This document shows, in pieces, positions 59,101-64,000 of a stretch of 64,000 nucleotides of DNA. A model generated the notes under the pieces. That model saw only the letters and a program-made list of their open reading frames with translations, was not told the DNA's origin and did no database searches. Positions within the stretch are counted from its first letter, which is position 1. Every line of letters begins with the position of its first letter. The position numbers and the translations under genes were made by a program. Source of the DNA: Mallotus nudiflorus (lineage: Eukaryota; Streptophyta; Magnoliopsida; Malpighiales; Euphorbiaceae); the NCBI GenBank assembly GCA_947683625.1, contig CANTUR010000126.1, positions 496,001 through 560,000 on the forward strand. Direction: 5' to 3'.

Positions 59101-59370
59101 TTATTTTAGCACTTTAAAAATATATATGTGATTTCATGCAAATGCGTAAATCTATTTAAAATAATTAATATTAAATTATTTACGTGTCAATTTCCCTGAA
59201 AGTGCAAGTCCCGGGAAAATTTTACATAAAGTACTTAAAATAATATAAAATAGTTAAAATTAGTTTTAATTAAATAACAACTCATAAAAACATCATAATT
59301 ATATACAAAAATTATTAACACTGCATATCCCGATGCAGTATAAAAATATTTAAAATTTTGGGATATTACA
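56137..59370 (-). mobile_element. Chromovirus 3' LTR, 3234 bp
   Basis: On -, starts TGTAATATCCCAAAA (59370) and ends GCCCCTATTTTGGGTCATGACA-type sequence at 56137. It carries the same inner blocks as the three solo LTRs: GAGCTC(C)...AGTCAACCGAGCTCCAGCAG at 56850 and 56910, CGTTCTATTGATATCC at 57061, and the CTCGGTCTCAGTGCAACT block at 57503. A TATA-like tract lies near 58900-58917. Confidence 0.92.
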
Positions 59371-59390
59371 GTTTTTCGCCCTTAAAAGAA
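59371..59390 (-). promoter_or_regulatory. Chromovirus polypurine tract
   Basis: On -, TTAAGGGCGAAAAAC immediately precedes the LTR start TGTAATATCC. It primes plus-strand DNA synthesis. Confidence 0.7.
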
Positions 59391-59429
59391 TTTGTCCCCG
59401 AATTCCAGAAAAGAATGATTACAAGATCA

Positions 59430-60780
59430 AAAAGGGAAGAGATACAGGTAAAAAGCTCACATCTCAGCTTCAGTTTCCCACGTATGCTCCTCAACTCGGT
59501 TGCTACGCCATAGAACCTTGACCATTGGAATCTGTTTCGACCACAACTATCGAACTTAATAGTAAACGATCACCATAGGTTCTTCCACAAACGTCAAATC
59601 TTCATTCACTTCTACACTGTCGGGCTGCAACACGTGTGAAGGGTTTGAGATATACTTCCTCAGCATCGAGATATGAAACACTGGATGCACCTTTGACATA
59701 CTCGGAGGCAAAGCCAATCGATATGCAACAGTGCCAACTCTCTCCAGAATTTCGAACGGTCCGATATATCTCGGTGCCAACTTACCCTTCTTGCCAAATC
59801 TCATCACACCCTTCATCGGAGATACCTTCATAAAAACAAAATCCCCGACCTAAAATTCCACATCTCTGCATCTAGGATCCGCATAGCTCTTCTGCCTGCT
59901 AACTGCGGTCTCTAATCTATGCTTAATCACGATAACTTTCTCTGCAGCATCCTGAACCATCTCAGGTCCAGTCAAAGCTCTCTCACCAATCTCATCCCAA
60001 TTCAGAGGGGATTTGCATTTCCTTCCATACAATGCCTCATATAGTGCCATACCAATACTGCTATGGTAGCTATTATTATATGCAAACTCAATAAGAGGAA
60101 AATGATCGTCCCAACTACCTCCCAAATCCAGGACACACATTCTCAACATATCCTCCAGTGTCTGGATCGTCCTCTCAGACTGACCATCTGTCTGAGGATG
60201 AAAAGCAGTACTGAAATCTAACCTAGTGCACATCGCTTCCTGTAACTTCTGCCAAAAATGAGAAGTAAACACCGAACCTCTGTCTGACACAATGGACACA
60301 GGTACTCTATGAAGGCACACAATATGCTTCACATATAGCTTCGCCAATCTAGCTACAGAATAGGTGGCTTTCATAGGCAAGAAATGTGCAGACTTCATCA
60401 ACCTATCTACAATCACCCAGATGGAATCATATCCATCCTTAGAACGAGGTAAACCAACCATAAAATCCATAGCTATCCTTTCCTACTTCCACTAGGGAAT
60501 AGGAAGAGGCTGAAGCTTCCCAGAAGGTTTTTGATGTTCAGCTTTCACTTGCTGACACATCAGGCACTTAGTAACATAATTAGTGACATCCTTCTTCAGT
60601 TCGTCCTACCAGTATAAATCTCTAATACTATGGTACATCTTAGTGACACCCGGATGTACGCTATAGGTTATAGAATGTGCTTCCTCTAAGATCTCTTCTC
60701 TCAAATCATCCACATCAGGAACACACAATCTACCACTGATCCACAACACACCGTCATCATCGAGTGTGAAATTAGTGAAC
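59430..60780 (-). pseudogene. Chromovirus integrase and chromodomain
   Basis: The zinc module (VHPGVTKMYHSIRDLYW, then KDVTNYVTKCLMCQQVKAEH) lies near 60560-60680. After two TAG stops at Gln/Trp positions the core runs open (60470-59850): MDFMVGLPRSKDG with the first Asp, VSIVSDRGSVFTS with the second, and HPQTDGQSERTIQTLEDMLR with the Glu, so the DDE triad is intact. Next come FAYNNSYHSSIGMALYEALY, a TAA at 59848, the GPFEILERVGTVAYRLALP module, VHPVFHISMLRKYI and, after stops, PMVKVLWRSNRVEEHTWETE, the truncated chromodomain of Tekay elements. Confidence 0.87.
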
Positions 60781-60849
60781 TTCCCTGCTCAAACATTCTC
60801 TGTAAGCTCTTCTAGAATAGGATCTCGGCTCTAAGCTGCTTTAATCATA

Positions 60850-62400
60850 TCCCTTAGTACATATCACACCTTAAATTGAGCTAGCAGTCCACCTGATCTA
60901 CTAATTTTCATCATCAGACCTTGATCCACCAACAGATGCAACTCCTGGATCAACGGTCTCCTCTCAACATTGATGTGAGCAAGACTGCCTGAGGCCTTTC
61001 TACTCAAGGCATCTGCTACCACATTAGCTTTGCCCATATGATATAATATCTCACAGTCATAATCCTTCAATAATTCCAACTATCTCCTCTACCTCAGATT
61101 CAGATCTCTCTGCTAGAAAATGTACTTAAGGCTCTTATGATCAGAAAATATCTCACAAGTCACCCCGTACAAATAATGTCTCCAAATCTTCAGAGAAAAG
61201 ATCATTGCAGCAATTTTAAGGTCATGTGTAGGATAGTTCTGCTCATGCTTCTACAACTACCTTGAAGCATAAGCTATCACTCTACCATTCTGCATCAACA
61301 AACAACCAAGGCCAACTCTAGAGGCATCATAATAAACTGTGAACTTGTCCACACTATTAGGCGAAGCTAACACTGGGGCTGTGGTCAATTTCTCCTTCAA
61401 TAACTATAAGCAATTCTAACAAGCTTTTGACCACTCGAATCTAACATCCTTTTGAGTCAAGCGAGTCATAGGGACTGTAATTCTAGAAAAATCCTGCATA
61501 AACTACCTATAATACCCGGCTAAACCTAGAAAACTCTGAATCTCAGTAACAGAAGTCGGTATAGGCCACTCAGACACGGCTTCAATCTTCTGTGGATCAA
61601 CCTGGATACCTTCTTTAGACACCACGTGTCCAAGAAAAGAAACACTCTCCATCCAGAAATCACACTATGAGAATTTAGCATAAAACTGATGATCTCTCAA
61701 CGTCTATAGTACAGTCCTCAAGTGATATACATGCTCCTCCATGCTCCTCAAATAAACTAGTATATCATCAATGAAGACTACCACAAGTTGATCCACATAT
61801 GGTCTAAATACCTTGTTCATCAGGTCCATAAAAGCTGCTGGTGCATTAGTCAAACCAAAAGACATCACCAGAAACTCATAATGGCCATATCGAGTGCGGA
61901 ATGCCGTTTTAGGAATATTAGCTTCACTAATCTGCAACTGATGATAACCCGACCTTATATCAATCTTGGAAAAGAACTGTGCACCCTATAGCTGATCAAA
62001 CAAATCATCTATCCTTGGGAGAGGATACTTATTCTTCACTGTCACCTTGTTCAGCTCTCTGTAGTCAATGCACAGTCTCAAGGTACCATCCTTCTTTTCA
62101 CAAACAGGACTGGTGCACCCCAAGGAGAAACACTGGGTCTGATAAAATCCTTATCCAATAACTCTTGCAACTGCTCCTTCAACTCTTTCAACTCTATAGG
62201 AGCCATTCTGTAGGGTGGCATAGATATAGGAGTAGTACCTGGAACCACATCTATACAGAACTCAATCTCTCTATGAGGTGGTAAACCTGGCAACTCCTTA
62301 GGAAAACCATCAGGAAACTCACAGGCAATAGGAACATCTGTGAGTGATAACTTCTCCACTAAAGTATCCCTGACCAATGCCAAATATCCCTGACATCCTT
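60850..62400 (-). pseudogene. Chromovirus reverse transcriptase and RNase H
   Basis: RT opens with PPHREIEFCIDVVPGTTPIS and PYRMAPIELKELKEQL. After GAPVLFVKR a one-base loss near 62095 shifts frame; the other frame continues with LRLCIDYRELNKVTVKNKYP. Further on come YHQLQISEANIPKTAFRTRY, MSFGLTNAPAAFMDLMN and the catalytic FIDDILVY (about 61770), intact. RNase H follows: VYYDASRVGLGCLLMQ near 61330, ASR-stop-L-stop-KHEQNY, SDHKSLKYIF, and NVVADALSRKASG near 61010. Stops are almost all TAG. Confidence 0.87.
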
Positions 62401-62539
62401 TCCTCAGCAACTTCCTAGCCGTAATAGTAGAAATAAGATTCTGAGGTGCTAAACTCCTATCACCCACAAACTTAAAATCTTCTTCATTAGGAATTCTGAA
62501 AGTCACCTCTTTATTCTGATAATCTACCATGGCATAGTG

Positions 62540-62967
62540 CTGAGATAACCAGTCCATACCTAGAATAACATCAAATTCCATCACATCCAACAGAATCAAA
62601 TCAATAGGTAATTCTCTACCTCCCACGAGAACTGGACAACTAGAAAGAACAATATCGGTGTCTAAGGATTTGCTTAGAGGAGTGGCAATGGACAAGGGAA
62701 AAGCCATCCTCGAAGCTTGCCAACAAGACTTGGAAGCAAAAATGGGAGAAAAAAATGAATGTGTGGCACCCAGATTAAATAAAACCCATGCATCCAGGTA
62801 ACAGACAGAAATAATACCTGCCACGACTGCATTAGATGCCTGAGCATCCTGTTGAGTAAGGTGGAAGACACTGGCCTATCCTCGACCTCCCTGCTGATTG
62901 GTAGAAGCCTGGCCAACACCTCTGGCACCTCCTCTAGCACCTCTACCATGACCCTACTGTGGAACAA
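62540..62967 (-). pseudogene. Chromovirus protease
   Basis: In the open frame starting at 62824 (AGIISVCYLDAWVLFNLGATHSF...), the retropepsin site is FNLGATHSF where FDSGATHSF is standard: the catalytic Asp is Asn and the Ser is Leu. Downstream LPIDLILLDVMEFDVILGMD is the well-preserved flap and core segment. The enzyme would be inactive. Confidence 0.82.
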
Positions 62968-63055
62968 GCTGAGTGGAACTCTAATGCTGAGCTAGAGGTA
63001 ATTGAAATGGTATGGGTGCAGCACTAGCAATTTACTGCTGTGGGAATCACAGAAT

Positions 63056-64000
63056 CTACGACTGCTGATACCCAGAGTAAGGACATGATCTGGCATAATG
63101 TCCTGTCTGCCCGCATCTGAAGCATGTCAGCGGTGTCAGGTAACATGGTCCTTGATGGACTCTACCGCAAGTCTGACAAACACTAGCGACTAATCCAGAA
63201 CTACGACCACTACTGCTGCTCGAAGCACCTGACCCAAATCTGAATGACCTACGCTGACCTCTACGGCTAAGTCTACTATTTCGATGCACTCACTGCTGCT
63301 GCCTCTGACTCTGCTGAGTCAGACCTCTCTGTTGACTACTTGAACCAACATGAAAATTAGAGTACGGAGTAGTCTGCAATCCACTCGACTGAACTCCCAA
63401 CTGGTAATAATCAGGCATCACTCCCTGCCTAACTAGCCTCAGCTCAATCTCCTTGGCCAACTCAATCACAGACTCCAGAGTAAAGCCTACTATAGGCATA
63501 CCAGCATGCTGAACCTAATCCGGTAACATAGGTAGTGACTGTAAAATACTGATCTCGCATCAGATCCTCTGCATATCTACCCAGCTAGTGAAACTCTCGG
63601 GTGTACTCCTCTACTAATCGATCACCATAAGAAATGCTGGTCAATCGGAGACGATAGCTCATACGGAGAGGCTCTGGGTAGAACCTCCTCATAAACCACT
63701 CTCAAAACTGAGCCCAAGTCATTGTCATCATATAAGGCTAAATCATCTGAATAAACCAGTCTAGAGCTGGTCCCTCGATAGACAGCTCAACGATCATAAT
63801 CCGCTGGTACTCGGTGTGAGCAGTCTGAGTCCTAGTCTAGATCGCATGCAGAAAGTCTAGCGGATCAGAAGTCCCATCAAACGCAATCCTGCCAACTCTG
63901 GCATTGAACAAAGCTGCCTTAGGGTCAGACATACCCTACTGATAAGCAAGCTGAACAGGCTGAACGACTGGAAGTACAGGATCCTCAAACTCAGGCTCAA
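63056..64000 (-). pseudogene. Chromovirus gag with zinc knuckle (5' part beyond window)
   Basis: From the window edge, FNARVGRIAFDGTSDPLDFL-like, then ALDWFIQMI, MTWAQF-stop-EWFMRRFYPEPLR and DRLVEEYTREFH: the retrotransposon gag core. The knuckle region (63240-63070) has CQTCGRVHQGPCY and CFRCGQTGHYARSCP, a complete CCHC motif. It is Ser/Gln-rich before the knuckle. Stops are present near 63500 and 63290. Confidence 0.82.

Larger units (their letters stand above)
56137..64000 (-). mobile_element. Tekay/Del-type chromovirus (Ty3/gypsy), 3' portion
   Basis: Reading on -, the window holds gag, protease, RT, RNase H, integrase, chromodomain, polypurine tract and the 3' LTR; the 5' part is beyond 64000. 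A long LTR (3.2 kb), a chromodomain-like C-terminus and the pol motifs fit the Tekay (Del) clade, whose chromodomain steers insertion to heterochromatin. Inserted in the Tat-2 3' LTR; the outer flank is AATTT (56132-56136), the partner copy of which lies outside the window. Broken by stops and at least one frameshift, but much fresher than the Tat elements. Confidence 0.88.

Noticed and set aside
59636..62161. Plus-strand ORFs at 59636, 61788 and 61979
   Set aside because: Shadows of the minus-strand chromovirus pol, which has clear domain motifs.

Overview
This is nuclear DNA of a seed plant, most likely a eudicot. It is AT-rich and made almost entirely of nested, decaying LTR retrotransposons, with one broken receptor-like-protein gene and one SINE as the main other features. 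The plant assignment rests on the element types (Tat/Ogre-type and chromoviral Ty3/gypsy, Tork- and Ale-like Ty1/copia, a TRIM, a tRNA-derived SINE) and on the Cf-type LRR receptor. I cannot name the species. No intact host gene, tRNA gene, rRNA gene or CRISPR array was recognised.

Layout. (1) About 1-13.4 kb: a degraded Tat/Ogre-type Ty3/gypsy element on + (Tat-1). It carries gag, protease, RT, RNase H, a decayed second RNase H and integrase, then an antisense, intron-containing gene with a plant-mobile-domain (PMD) signature, then three blocks of short tandem repeats just before the 3' LTR. (2) About 14.2-17.3 kb: a Tork-like copia element lacking RT. It abuts the 3' end and LTR of what looks like an Athila-type element (to about 18.77 kb), followed by a CA/TA microsatellite. 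(3) 19.36-23.25 kb: an Ale/Retrofit-like copia element without its 3' LTR, ended by an AT-rich DNA transposon with long inverted repeats (to 24.22 kb) and a CACTA-like end near 24.73 kb. (4) 25.57-30.82 kb: a TRIM whose 5' LTR is split by a 4.3 kb solo LTR with a TTGAG target duplication. (5) 31.12-33.62 kb: an LRR receptor-like-protein pseudogene, followed by a SINE on - with a 9-bp target duplication. (6) 35.30 kb to at least 56.14 kb: a second Tat element (Tat-2) with two solo LTRs inserted in pol (target duplications GGAGA and ACCAT), two antisense extra genes (PMD-like and DUF7745-like) and its own pre-LTR tandem repeats. (7) 56.14-64.0 kb: a Tekay/Del-type chromovirus on -, inserted in the 3' LTR of Tat-2 and cut by the window edge. 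Its LTR belongs to the same broad family as the three solo LTRs.

How it fits together. The order of events can be read from target-site duplications and from reading frames that resume across insertions: the Tat elements are older, and the chromoviral LTR family came later and mostly shrank to solo LTRs. Most premature stops are TAG or TAA where Gln or Trp is expected, which fits C-to-T decay of methylated DNA. The least ordinary content is the pair of Tat elements carrying antisense PMD-type genes with apparent introns, each followed by its own unrelated tandem-repeat array.
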